From Melanocharis versteri (Eukaryota > Chordata > Aves > Passeriformes > Melanocharitidae), in assembly GCA_013397845.1 (NCBI GenBank), contig VZTG01004272.1, forward strand, positions 1-64,000: a stretch of 64,000 nucleotides of DNA. Reading direction: 5' to 3'. The notes below the pieces were generated by a model. It was not told the DNA's origin. It made no database searches and worked only from the letters and a program-made list of their open reading frames with translations. Numbering within the stretch: position 1 is the first letter of the stretch; each line of letters starts with the position of its first letter. This document shows positions 1-11,050 of this stretch, one piece after another. A program made the position numbers and the translations under genes.

Positions 1-24
1 GTGAGGGGTATCAAGCCTGGGACA

Positions 25-282
25 TCAGGCAGCAGGTCCCTGTGTCCCTACTACCAGTCTTGCTTTCCATCTTTATGTAAAGAAACAAGTTTTTGTGAGA
101 ATAAACGTCTGGGAAGAGATTTCTGTTGGAAAAAACAACTTGCGCCTACTTNGTCAGGCAGCAGGTCCCTCTGTCCCTACCACCAGTCTTGCTTTCCGTC
201 TTTATGTAAAGAAACAATCAAGTTTTTGTGAGAATAAACATCTGGGAAGAGATTTCTGTTGGAAAAACGACTTGCGCCTTCT
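25..282. repeat. Direct duplication (about 127 bp) flanking a single N
   Basis: The segment 25-151 is repeated at about 154-282, separated only by the N at 152. The copies differ by a few substitutions and a 4-base insertion in the second. Each copy carries an AATAAA (near 102 and 234). A single N between two near-identical blocks is what an assembler leaves when two contig ends that should overlap were not merged, so this may be two alleles placed in tandem rather than a real duplication. The repeated unit itself could be part of an old LTR, but I cannot name it. Confidence 0.75.
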
Positions 283-660
283 TACTGGGGATCAGAGAAA
301 AACACCCTGTGACACAACTCCAGGGGAAGCTGTCCTGCATAAAGAACTCCTTATTTTTTATTAGGATTAGTAAATTCTTAATGGAAGCATAAAAAGGAGG
401 AAATTAGCAGTTCTTTATAAGGGAATGCTGCGGTTTAAAGAAGTGTTATAGTAAATTCCTTACTTGTGCAGTGTAGGTATGCACATCTTACCTACGCTTC
501 TCATGCCATTGATTTCAAGATGGAAGAAGAACTGTGATGTTTGCCTTTGTGACATCTCTTTGTGTAGACACTGAAAGCTCGGTGGCAGAGAGATTTTCCA
601 GTATCTGCCTGTGTCCTTGAGCATTCTCACTCTCTCACATCTTGCACCTGTGAGAAGTTT
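283..660. other. No gene seen
   Basis: This is AT-leaning DNA with no open frame of note, no recognised repeat and no RNA gene. Confidence 0.5.
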
Positions 661-990
661 TGCAGCTGATTGTTGTTAATCTGAGGGATTGTTTGGGAGT
701 GGGTGTTAGGACCTGGCCAATCAGCCCGAGGGGTGGATGGCCAGGGATCCAATGACCTTACACCATCTTAACGAGGTAGGGTATAAAAACCTGCCTGCAA
801 ATGAACAAAGGGTTTGGTTCTTCCCGAGTTTGGCTGGTCTTTTTCTCTCTGTGCTGTGTCTAGCTGCGACACTCTTTGCCTTCTCTTTGGGAGCTATGTT
901 ATTGTGGTTGGATACAGCTGTCCCTCCAAGCCTGCTGCTAGCCCGAAGAGGAAGTTTCCTTCTACTGAAATACGTGTAAGTAACACACAA
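661..990 (+). promoter_or_regulatory. Promoter-like module, probably an ERV LTR fragment
   Basis: Two CCAAT boxes (717-721 and 749-753) lie 25-70 bases upstream of a TATAAAA box (782-788). A pyrimidine-rich stretch follows from about 812, where transcription would start. A consensus splice donor GTAAGT sits at 976-981. The order CCAAT-CCAAT-TATA-leader-donor fits the U3-R part of a songbird LTR and the general wording of the sequence resembles such LTRs, but no clean TG/CA ends or target duplication were found. It could also be a free-standing promoter of a non-coding transcript. The motifs are read directly; the LTR origin is inference. Confidence 0.42.
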
Positions 991-3900
991 CTTTTGATCC
1001 ATTTATCTCTGTTCCTGAGATTTCTTTTTGAAACAGTATTTCTGTGCACTCAGCTTGTTTTGGTCTTCCAACTGTGTAGGCTCATGTCTTTGTGTTTATT
1101 TTTGGTTGGCATCTGTTATGGCCTGTACAGAGTGTGAACTGTGGAAAACCACTTGGATGTCTGGGGTATTGTAGGACAGTGNAAAGATACATCACCCAAG
1201 TCAGAGAAATATCAGCTGGGGGAAGCTGTCACAGCGAAGGACTGGAGAACCGTGCCTGGTGTGTGTCCACCTTTGCAGGCCACTAGGTTCCCCCAAATCT
1301 GCTGTGACAGTAGCCCAGCTTTTATACTTTTTATACTTTTGTATTTCTCTCAAAGCCTAGACAGGGCTCAAGAAGGACCCAGGGAGTTGTCTTTGATCCT
1401 GTACCCCTGTAGTCAGGTCAGGTGTGGCCTTACCTGGTTTCTAGATGTGCAAAGGTGAATACATGTTTTGCCAATAAATGAACACATAACAATAATTTGT
1501 TAATGAGTGAATATATACGTAGCATTTGGTTGGAAGGATCATCTGTAGGTCAATTTTGGCTTAGGGTCTGTTGTTCAGGCCTTAGTACTTCAGGCTCTGT
1601 CAAGTAGTATTACAAAAGTGTGCTCAGCTGGTGATGGTTTGCAGAAGATTGGACTTTGCAGGTGTGGCGCTTCCCTCTGCTTTGCAGTCTGCTCCATGAG
1701 AAGTAAAGCAAGGATTGGGAATACAGATATGTTTAGAAAGTAAAGGTGGCAGGCAGAAGAACTACAGGAAACATTATTTCCTGGGGAGTTCCTGAGCAGG
1801 CTAGAGAAGCTTGGCAAAGGAAGGCTTTTAAAATACTCCTGTCCTGTGTATTCAGCAGAGTAGTGAAAAGACTGTGCTGTGTGTTTGCTGGGGGGCCAAG
1901 GGGTGGTATAGTGTCACCTTCCTTTTTGGCTGGGATCCATGAGCATGGGGTGGTGGTGGATGGCTCCCCAGACTGTTCCCCAGACTGTAGGGTGACTCTC
2001 CTACCAAAGGAATCTGGGAGCTTGAACTTTTATCTTTTCCTTTCCTTTTCCTTTTTTCTCTCTTCTCTTTCTGAAGAGGTTATGGCTGTGATATGGTGTT
2101 CCAGATCTGCAGATTCCCATCAGAGAAAGCTATGTCACTGTTGGGGGACTGATAAAATTGTGTTTTAAAGCTTCCAAATCTTGTTGTTGCCTGCTTGCAC
2201 TGTGGTTGTACTGCAGCTCTGCCATGCTTTACACCAGCTGTTACAAAAGGGTGACTCTGTGACTCTGCCCAGTCTAAATTACAGACCAGGGCTTGCATTC
2301 CTTGACAAAGACAGCTCTGTGGGCCGTTTGTAGCTGCTGTTGTTTTTAAGACCAACAAAGCCTATGATCTAGAAGAAAAGCCTTTAGCTTCATTCTCTAT
2401 GCTGAACCCCAATACAAAATCAGTCTGTCTCCTGGGGAACAGGCAAGATGATTTGTGATATAGCTGAGTGCACTTCTTATGAGCTTGTTATGAACAACTT
2501 CTCCTGTTAAACACTTGCCCTGTTTGTAGGAGTTTATGGACAGACATACTGCTCATGCAGAAATGTTTTTTTTGTAGTGGAAAAGAGCTGAGAAACAAAC
2601 TACTAGTACTACTAAATTGTGTAAGGTAGCTGGAATAAACTAATCCTAAAATAACCTTAAATGAAATGTGAGGCCTGCTGCCCGTTACAGACAGGTATTT
2701 GTGACACACAGAATACATGTGTATGTTCCTGAGTGTTGTGTGCACAAGCTCTTACAATTCAAATGGGTGATGTAGGAGAGGTGGCTGTCACCAGAGTCGC
2801 TGTCCTGTCCCAGTCTGAGAGCAGCTGCCACCATCAGCCTGCCAAAGGGTCAGGTTTGTGCTGGGGGAACAGAGGCTGGAGTGATGTACTCTGTTACTGC
2901 CTGGCACCAAAGATGGGCACTCTTGATGCCTCCTGAGGAGAAATATGCTGTCACTTTGAAAGACAGCTCTACTGGGGTGAAGGGAATGCTTGTGTAATTT
3001 TATTGTCCACCTAGCAGTGAACATTGCTGTCCTGTTGCTGTGAACTACTGTCAAATAGTAACCAAAGCCAAAAAAAAGGTTAGAAAAGCCAATCCAAATG
3101 TGAATCTGTGCAAAGAAATGTCCACTTTGGGATCCCACTGTTTTTAATACAATCTGGTGTTGCTCAATTTAAGGTGTTCTCATGGAAACCTGACTGTGTT
3201 CTTTGACTTTGCTTGGTGGCATCAGCTGAACTGAGCTTTGCAGCTAAAGGACAGGAAAGTATTTTTTAAAAAAACTTTTCAAACTGTTTAGTTACTCTAG
3301 GTACACTGACTGTCTCTAAAACAAGTACAATTTGCTTTTTCTGTGTGATTATTTCCAGTAGTGGGAATTGGATCAGGTGTTACTCTTAATTGAAGGTTTT
3401 CCAGCTTTTCATTCCTCCTAAGGGAATGAAGACAGGGAAAGATGACTGGCTCTATCATTCCCAGAAATAAATAGTAGCATTTCTAGTTAAGAACAGTAGA
3501 AAGTTGTGAAGTGATAAATGTGGATGATATTGGTGTCAAAAGCTTATAAGGACAGACAAGCATTGTGAATATGAAGAAGATACCATATACTTGAATTAAT
3601 CTGTACAAAGAGCTATTTAATTGAGTCCTGCAAAATTACATTTTACAATAAGATAGTGTTAGCTTTACGGGTTGCTCCCATGAGTATCTGGTTGCCTGAT
3701 GCTAATAAAGTAGATTCCGTAAATGTACCCATGTATGTAAAGATTTAATGTAGTTGAGAGTGATTTCAGTGGAGTTATTTGCTTATTCTTCTCATTTTTT
3801 TCCTCAATGTGTCCCCATATATTAAACAGCAAACCAGAGTTGATGCAACTGGACAGCTGAATTTTCAGAACAGGAAATGAAAGTAGAATTCTTCTACAGT

Positions 3901-4640
3901 TTCTTAAATTGTTTCCTGGATGCTGAGCTTCATCCTGTTCTCCAGAATAGGGTCATGAATTTTAAAGGGCTAAGTGGTCTTGTTTCAAATCCCTGAATAG
4001 GTTGAGTTTATTTTTTCCCTTAACTTTTGTAAAATAACTGTAAAGGAAAGAATCTTTTCAAATTTGTGATGGTAAAGCTCTCTAATGGGCAGGTGGAGCA
4101 ATCGTGGTCTAAGCAGGTGCAGTCAATACCACTGAGATCTCCCTGATGTTGCCATGCTATTTGAGGTCCCATCTCACCTCTTGCCATGGTGCATTACTTT
4201 CCTCTGCTACTTGAAGCTTTTTATCATATTGGGAAAATGAGATGAGTTGTGGTGATGCGTGGTGGTCAAGAATGAAACAGGAGGAACTTTGTAGAGAAAC
4301 CCCTGTGTTGGTGCTAGAACCTCAAATGAGGGGCTCTGTATTTACATATGATTTATAGGAGGATAGGGCTGTTGAAGTTAAATGTTACCTGACTGTGTGT
4401 TCTCTGACACTGCAGGCAGTGATTTCCAAGGTCATTCCTAGGACCCCCTGGCATTTCTGGGCACAGCTCTCTTGCACGTACCCTGTTCCTCATGTGTTTT
4501 GCTACACACGAACTTATCCTCTCCTTGTAATTTCTGGTGGGCTTTCTTAGAGCTACACAAGGATGAATACCAGGTCCTCAAGTAACAGGACCCTCCCCTG
4601 GCTCTGCTTGGGACAATTTTCAAGAAGGGTCACAAAAAAC
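991..4640. other. No gene seen; single N at 1182
   Basis: Both strands are broken by stops. The longest frames (about 140 codons on the plus strand at 1746-2168 and 116 on the minus strand at 2788-3138) have no recognisable domain and low-complexity ends. The N at 1182 has no duplicated flanks, unlike those at 152, 4711 and 34344, and may be a single undetermined base. Confidence 0.5.
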
Positions 4641-4787
4641 TCTGCTATCACTTCTGCTTCGCGGAGAGATTGAGACCTTTGTCTCTAGAGGAGTCTTTCC
4701 CTAAAGGGGGNGTTCTGCTATCACTTCTGCTTCGAGAAGAGATTGTGGGACCTTTGTCTCTAGAGGAGTCTTTCCCTAAAGAGGGGG
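4641..4787. repeat. Direct duplication (about 70 bp) flanking a single N
   Basis: The block 4641-4710 recurs at 4714-4787 with the N at 4711 in between. The copies share the stretch from the TCTGCTATCA start to the CTAAAG-plus-G-run end and differ at a few positions around 4670 and 4735. As at 152, this looks like unmerged overlapping contig ends. The G-run at the junction (4706-4710) could have stopped the assembly. Confidence 0.72.
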
Positions 4788-4872
4788 AATTTGCCAGTGA
4801 CCTCCTGCATGTAGTTTCAGAGATGAGTTTTCAGTGGTGTCCTAGAAATAACCCATCAGCATATACAGCTTG

Positions 4873-4963
4873 CCCCAGAAGGCTTTAGTGAACACCAAAG
4901 CACTCTGTTGTACCCCAAAAGGCTTTAGTGAACACCAAAGCACTCTATTGTACCCCAAAAGGC
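4873..4963. repeat. 40-bp tandem repeat, two full copies
   Basis: Units 4881-4920 and 4921-4960 match except for one G/A difference. The few bases before the first unit and after the second continue the pattern. The period is not a multiple of three, so it is not a coding repeat. Its nearness to the duplication at 4711 suggests a locally unstable or difficult stretch. Confidence 0.85.
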
Positions 4964-7900
4964 AGCAGGTGGATTTACACCAAGCAATAAATTGTTTGGT
5001 CAAACTTAATATTTATGAAAGACGAAGCGTAGTATCAGCATGTGCCATAGTGTGTTCCTTTCCAAACATGGCTGAGTTTGTTGGGAAGGGGCTGAGAGTT
5101 TCAGTCACCTTTTCCTTTGGCTGGTCTCAGGTAGGACAGTTTGCAAATGCTGGTCCTCAAAACCATAAAAATACGTACGGTGTCTGAAACCTTCCATTAG
5201 CCTTCAGATAGTGTTTACAAATTTTATTGTGAATTTTCTTTTCCTTAACTTGGTCATAAAGTATGCCAGTATTTGATATGGGGTTTAATAAACTGCAATG
5301 CTAAAGTAAAATTGCCTGAATAGAAAAAGGTAGGTACAGGAGTTCCTGAAGGAGGATAATCTAGCAGTACAGAGACAGAAAAGAGGTCACTGTCCTTATA
5401 GGAAGAAATGGGGAGGATTGGCAAGGAAGAGATTTTTGTACCATGGAACTAGAGCTTGTTTTGAATTGAAGGGTAGGACGCAGTTAGTGATGAACAAACT
5501 GTGGCAGAATGGAATGTAGAAACAAATAAGTAAATTCCCTGAGGAGTAGAACATGTGTGGTCTAGAGACGCCTTTGATTCATGAGGCAAAGGAGGGCTGT
5601 GCTGATAAAGGCACTTGTGCCTGACTTGTGAGAGATGATTTTGTCCCTGATTTTGCTGTTGACCTCACACCTCTGTGTTTTTCTCCTTTCATCCTCTGCC
5701 TTGTGTATTTAGACTGCGTTTCTTTGGTTCTGGGCCATCTTGCTGGGGACAGTGTGTTCATTCCAGGCCTTGGCTGGAAACAGCAGACACCTCTATGACA
5801 GAATTAATCTTTAAAATGCACGGGGAAGCTGTAGGGGATGTGGTGGAGGTGACACTCTCTGGTGACATTTTTGTGCTGGATATAGAGAATTATTTTTTTG
5901 GAAAGCATTCTGCTGTGCCAGAGAGGGAGTTGAGGGCAGCAGTAGGTATTTGGAAGAGGCTTGATGGTGTGGTGTCTAGAAGGAAAGGGTGGTGAACCAG
6001 CCTGAGTGTTCCTGCAACCAGGAGAACTATGAGGCTGTACTAAGTTTGAGTTTCCAAATTAATTCCTGCATGTGAATGTAAGTGTGGAAAGGCTCACTCG
6101 GAAATGATGCTGTTTTTATCATCTGCTAATTTTACATCTGCCAATTGCTGCATATGAGTGAAGAAGATTGGAGTCTGTTAGATTCAAGCCTACCTCTCTG
6201 TAGTGATGTACTGACATAACTAAGCTTGAAGACTTTTGTGTTACAGACAAAAGAAAACTAGTTACCTCATCAGAAGTGGCTTTTGAAAAGAAAAGTTTTA
6301 AAAGCTGGTTTGTTGTAACTTAAAAAGCAGAAAATACCTGAGGGTAAGGAACCAGGCAAGCATTATGAAAAGAAAAATGAAGTCTGAGTTCCTTGAAGCA
6401 GAGATTTTCAGCTTGAAAAGCATGCTTTATTTGGAACAGAACAAAGGGGGCAGAACCAGCGTGGTGTGGGCATCTCCTGCAGTCAGACACACATCCGTGT
6501 CCTGGTGGTGATGTGGGCCAGGTGGGGCTTCCTTTCCTGGAACAAACACGCATGGAGGATGTTGCTTTAGTAAGGGCAGTGTGACTTGGGCACATCAGTG
6601 ATTCCCCAGCCCCTGGGAAGTTCATATTGTGTCAAGATATATATTTACCTTCAACTAGGAGAAAATGGGCCCAGAAAAACTGAACACAACTTCTTGTACT
6701 AAGACTAAAGGTGCTCACCCAGCAGCTTGTGGTCATGTGTGACCAGCCCTTACCTGCTCTGGGAGCCTGAGATTTTAAAGCTGTTTTACTGTTGGGGCCT
6801 TTCTTTACAGCAGAACAGGCTCTCCATAAAGCACAGAGCAGGTTTTCTGGCCGTGACTGTAGGAAGTATCACTAGGAAATGTAGCCTGAGGGTCTGAGTA
6901 CTCTGGGAGTTTCTCATATCAGTGTTCTTTCCAGAATAGAGCTACTGATTTTGGCTCTTGACTCTGCTCATGTTCATTAGGCAGATTTTGTGCCTTGAAA
7001 TGTGTGCTGTTGAATCAGAGAAGAGTAAGGAAGGTCAGTGGGGAAAACCTGTGAAGGCTGCAAAAAAGGGTAAAACTGGTAAAAGCAGAAAAGCAGCGCT
7101 GAGGTGGGGGAGCTGGCTGCTGTTTCTGGGCTGAGGTGGTCAGGCTGGACAGTGAGGAACAGCTGAGAAATGGGCATCAGCAGTGAGGCAGCTGGGGATG
7201 GTGGTGTGGAAATCCCTCTGTGAAGCCCCTGATAGAGGATGTGCAGGGGTGGCAGTGGTTGGAAACATAACCCAGCCCAGGAGAGAGGATTAAACGCAAG
7301 TGTTTGGAACTCTGAGCAAGTGAGAAAAACAACCTCTTCTCCCTACCTCTTGGGCAAGTTTTTTTCATTTCCAGCTTTCCATTAATAACCTGAGAGATGT
7401 GGCTGTGCTGGAGCTGTCAGGGCACCTGGGGCCGATTAGTGGAAAAGTGCAGCTCTGTGTCTGCCCTTGTGGGCTTAACCTCCTGAACTGGAGTCAGTTT
7501 GTGTGGCAGTGTGCTAAGGAGAGGCCGTGCACAGCATCCTTTTGTGGGCTTGCTTTTTCTGGTTGTCCTGCCTTTTTTAATCCACATGGAAATGTGGGCA
7601 GCAGTCTGTAAGATGAAACTGTTTTAATATTTGTGACTTGAACTTCTCAATAAGGTTATGTCTTCACTGTCTGCATCAAGTTGCTTTTCATTTTAGCGGT
7701 GGGCACTTGGCTTTTCATAATGCAAGGATGAAAGTTACTGGAATTGCTCTGCAGCCCCGTAGAAAGTTCTCTGAATGCTTTACAAGCATCACCACAAACA
7801 CTGATGAATGTGTGCAATGTGTTAATTATTTCTAATGAATGTGCATGTTGTTCACTTAAATACATAACGACCTGAGCACAAAATACATTTTTAGTTGAGA

Positions 7901-10780
7901 GCCTCTTTTAGAGAGGAGCAAATGCATGGTGTTTAACAACAGCTGTCCCAGCTGTCCTTGGAGTTGGGTCCAAAACCAGCTTGCTGTCCCTAGAGCCTGC
8001 TCTGTGTGCCGGGCCATTGAACACTGCTTTTTCATCGCTGTACTTCTGCGTGGCTCTGCAGCTCCTGTCGAGTTACTGGGTGTGCTGCTGCCATCTGATG
8101 GTCCAAATTCAGCTAAACGCTTTTGCATCAGCAAGAGAATAAATGTTCTCCTTTACTTGCTGCAGAAATGCTGCTTCTGAGCCTGTTTTGGTGGTTTTTT
8201 GGATCCCTCTGTCTGGAGAAAGAAGTAATTGGGATGAACTGTGGGCAGTACGTGGGGTTTGGGTGTTTTTTGAGCACAAGCTGTTTCCATGTGGAAGTGC
8301 TCTTAAGCAAATGTGGTCTCTGACAGCCTGTGCAAGGTTAGGGAGAAGCAGCCAAAGCCCTGGAGATCTTTCTCTCTGGCACAGGAGAGTATGGCCTTGC
8401 AATGCCCCTAGAGCTCTACCTGATGTCCATTTATTGTAATAATACTAACTTACCATCATTTTATTGATAACAAGTAAGAATTCAGTCTTTGAAAAAAAAA
8501 AATTAAAAATATCTAGAAATTTTGACAGACTCCCTAAAAGATTTTTTGGTTTGAAGACTGTGAAACCTCAAACTGGCACATATTAGACAGAGAATGCTGG
8601 AAAAGGTTAATAAGATTTCAGCAGTACAATTTGGGATTGTTTCATTGCTCAAATGACCTCAAGGCATATTTACACCAAGTGTTCACCAGATAGCTTCACA
8701 AGGTTATCTAGGTAAGTACAAACAGAAAGGTATTAATCAGACTGAGACAGTGAGGAATCAGAAGCTCCTGCTTTATTTCATTAAAGCTTTTCCCGACCTG
8801 TCATGCTGGTAGACTAGACACTGATTTCCTTCAAGCCAGTTGAATTGGTATTCTAACTCTTTCCAAGTGAGTCACTGCACATATTCACTGTTCCTCTTGG
8901 TAGTAATGTTTGTACGTGAAGTGCAGAGAGGTGATTCATTCCAAATTTATGGAGTGGCTCTTTAGTGAGAGAAGAAAAACCACTGTTCCCTCTAAACAGT
9001 GTTTATTATAAATCTGAGTCTCTCAACAACACTAACAAAATACTGGAAGTGCTTCCTGAACAGCACTCTGTTAGCTGTGTGTTTTGAGAAAGATGTTATA
9101 TCACATCCCAGTCCCAAAACTGGGGATAGTTCTTCAGTTTATTGGATTCCCTGAATGCTTCTCTCTCTGCTTCCAAAGCTACAAGGGTAAAAGTCTTCCC
9201 TCTGACACAGGTCTGTGCCCACTAGCGAAGTTGATTTCAGTAAGTTAGAAGGGGTTTTTTTGACTTAAAGTTTTTGAAATATGTAAATTTAGCTCACTTA
9301 GGCTGTTTTCTACAAGGGTACACGTATACTTCAGATGCTTTTGTGTTTGATGAATGTTTGTATTGTCCTAGAAGCTGTTTAGGTATGGAAAATCCCTAAA
9401 CCTTGCAAGGAAATCCTAGTGATTTTAGTGATTTGTAGCTGCTGGACAGCAAAAGCTATGGCAAAAACCACTGTTGGGAGGCAGTAGAGGTGGTGAGTGT
9501 GTGTTTGAGAGCAACAGCAGCTCAGGGCTGCCTCATCTGCTACCATTAACCAAGTAAAAAGGGTCATTAGGTGGCAGATTCACCTTATACCCTTACATGT
9601 AAAGAGGATATTACAGTGCAAGGTTTTCCTTCTCTGGATACCATAGACCAAATTAATTTCTTCTCAGCCACCTCTATGCTATGTATGAGCATGCTCAAGA
9701 ATCTGATTAATTCTTGGGGCATTGAACAAGTCTGGGTGTTTGAAGAGGAAGCTTATGGAGAGGAAAAAGTTGTCTACAACCTGGTGTTCTTAGCCTTGTC
9801 CTGCCTCTGGGGACCTCTTGAATTCAAAGTTGTGGGTGTTACCCTTTGCTTTTTGAAGTGGGCAGTAGTGAATGTGAAGTGGCTGCTGCAGCTCTGGGTG
9901 TTTAGAGGAAAAAAAAAATGACAAGGAAAAAGAATTACAAGTCAGAACCTTGCAGACAAACTGATACTGTTCCTTAAAACCTGGATACATATTGTGGCTG
10001 CTTCTGGGTATGTGCTGCTGCTGTGTCTCAGAGCATCTTATGTTAACTCATAAACGTAATCTAGCATTGAAAACTAAATGTCTGTGTCATGATGAGGTAT
10101 TAAGACTGAGAGTTTTCATTCATAGGATAATATATTGTAGGCCCTGTAGACACCTGATCATCTCATAAATTTAGGATCCTGCTCTTAAAGTAGACCTGGT
10201 GTTAGAAACTTTTTCACTTGCTGGATTTCCAAAAGGTAAGCTTTGGGGCTGGACAGTGTTAGGTACCACGGCTTGCTGGATTGTTATCTTCAGTGGCTGT
10301 ATTTTTATGGAGGTTAGTTAAAAGGCTATTTGCAGGTGGGGACAGCAGAAAGTCCCACCCCTACTTCCTTTCTGTGGTACCTGTAGGCGAAGGCGTTTCA
10401 GATGCAAAGTTTTTCCCCCTTCTGGGCTTTCCTGACCACTTATGTATGTGTGCAGGGATTCCCAGATTCTCTTCCCTGCTCCTTCATGTTTCCACTTGCA
10501 ACAGCCCTTCATAGGTGTCGTGTGACAAGGGGAGATCTCCACAAACCCTCTGTGCTTGTTCAGTGCTCAGGAAAGCCCTTGTGCCCCACCACTCTGCCAG
10601 TGTCCCATCGGGGGACTCCCCACTGAGCAGTCCTGCTGGATCAGAGGGCATTTGACTCATGTGTTCAGGGACACGCAACAACAGCATGAGAGACCCTTCC
10701 TGAGTCTCCATACTTTTATTTGAGCCTGTTACCCACTGCTGGTGACTGCCAGCACCCCTGAAGGACTCACTAACAGTTTA
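4964..10780. other. No gene seen
   Basis: Unique-looking DNA. Open frames are short (116 codons at 9571-9921 plus is the longest) and none has a recognised motif or good exon borders. There is an A-run near 8492-8503. I see no RNA gene and no confident repeat. Confidence 0.5.
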
Positions 10781-10784
10781 CAGA

Positions 10785-11050
10785 ATAACACTCTTTATTA
10801 TACACACTGGTAATAGAAACTTGTGGCAGATTAAGGTTCAAGGATTGCCAGTGACAGTATCTGACTGAAATAGTGTGTTCAAGCTGATATACAGACAAGT
10901 TGTAATCCCTAGTAAAAGTGAGCCTGAGGTAATCATTCAGTACACACAGAGTGCAGGTCTTACCCAATGGGCCCCTGTGAGGGGGAAGGCAGGCTCAACC
11001 CTTCAGCTGATCCCAGCAGTTGTGATGGAGTCTTCCCTGATTTCTTCCCA
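10785..11050 (-). mobile_element. Probable ERV LTR fragment, minus strand
   Basis: Read on the minus strand, this stretch ends with a TAATAAAG polyadenylation-type signal (complement near 10790-10800). Its body agrees with my memory of a common songbird LTR, including the block with AATGGGCC and a following G-rich run (about 10966-10990). No terminal TG/CA pair or target duplication was established, so the edges are approximate. It carries no coding sequence. Confidence 0.4.

Noticed and set aside
1746..2168. 140-codon plus-strand frame
   Set aside because: Composition is irregular with a Ser/Phe/Leu run from a pyrimidine tract. No recognisable family.
9571..9921. 116-codon plus-strand frame with an ATG and some hydrophobic stretches
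   Set aside because: No known domain, no exon borders and a length expected by chance.
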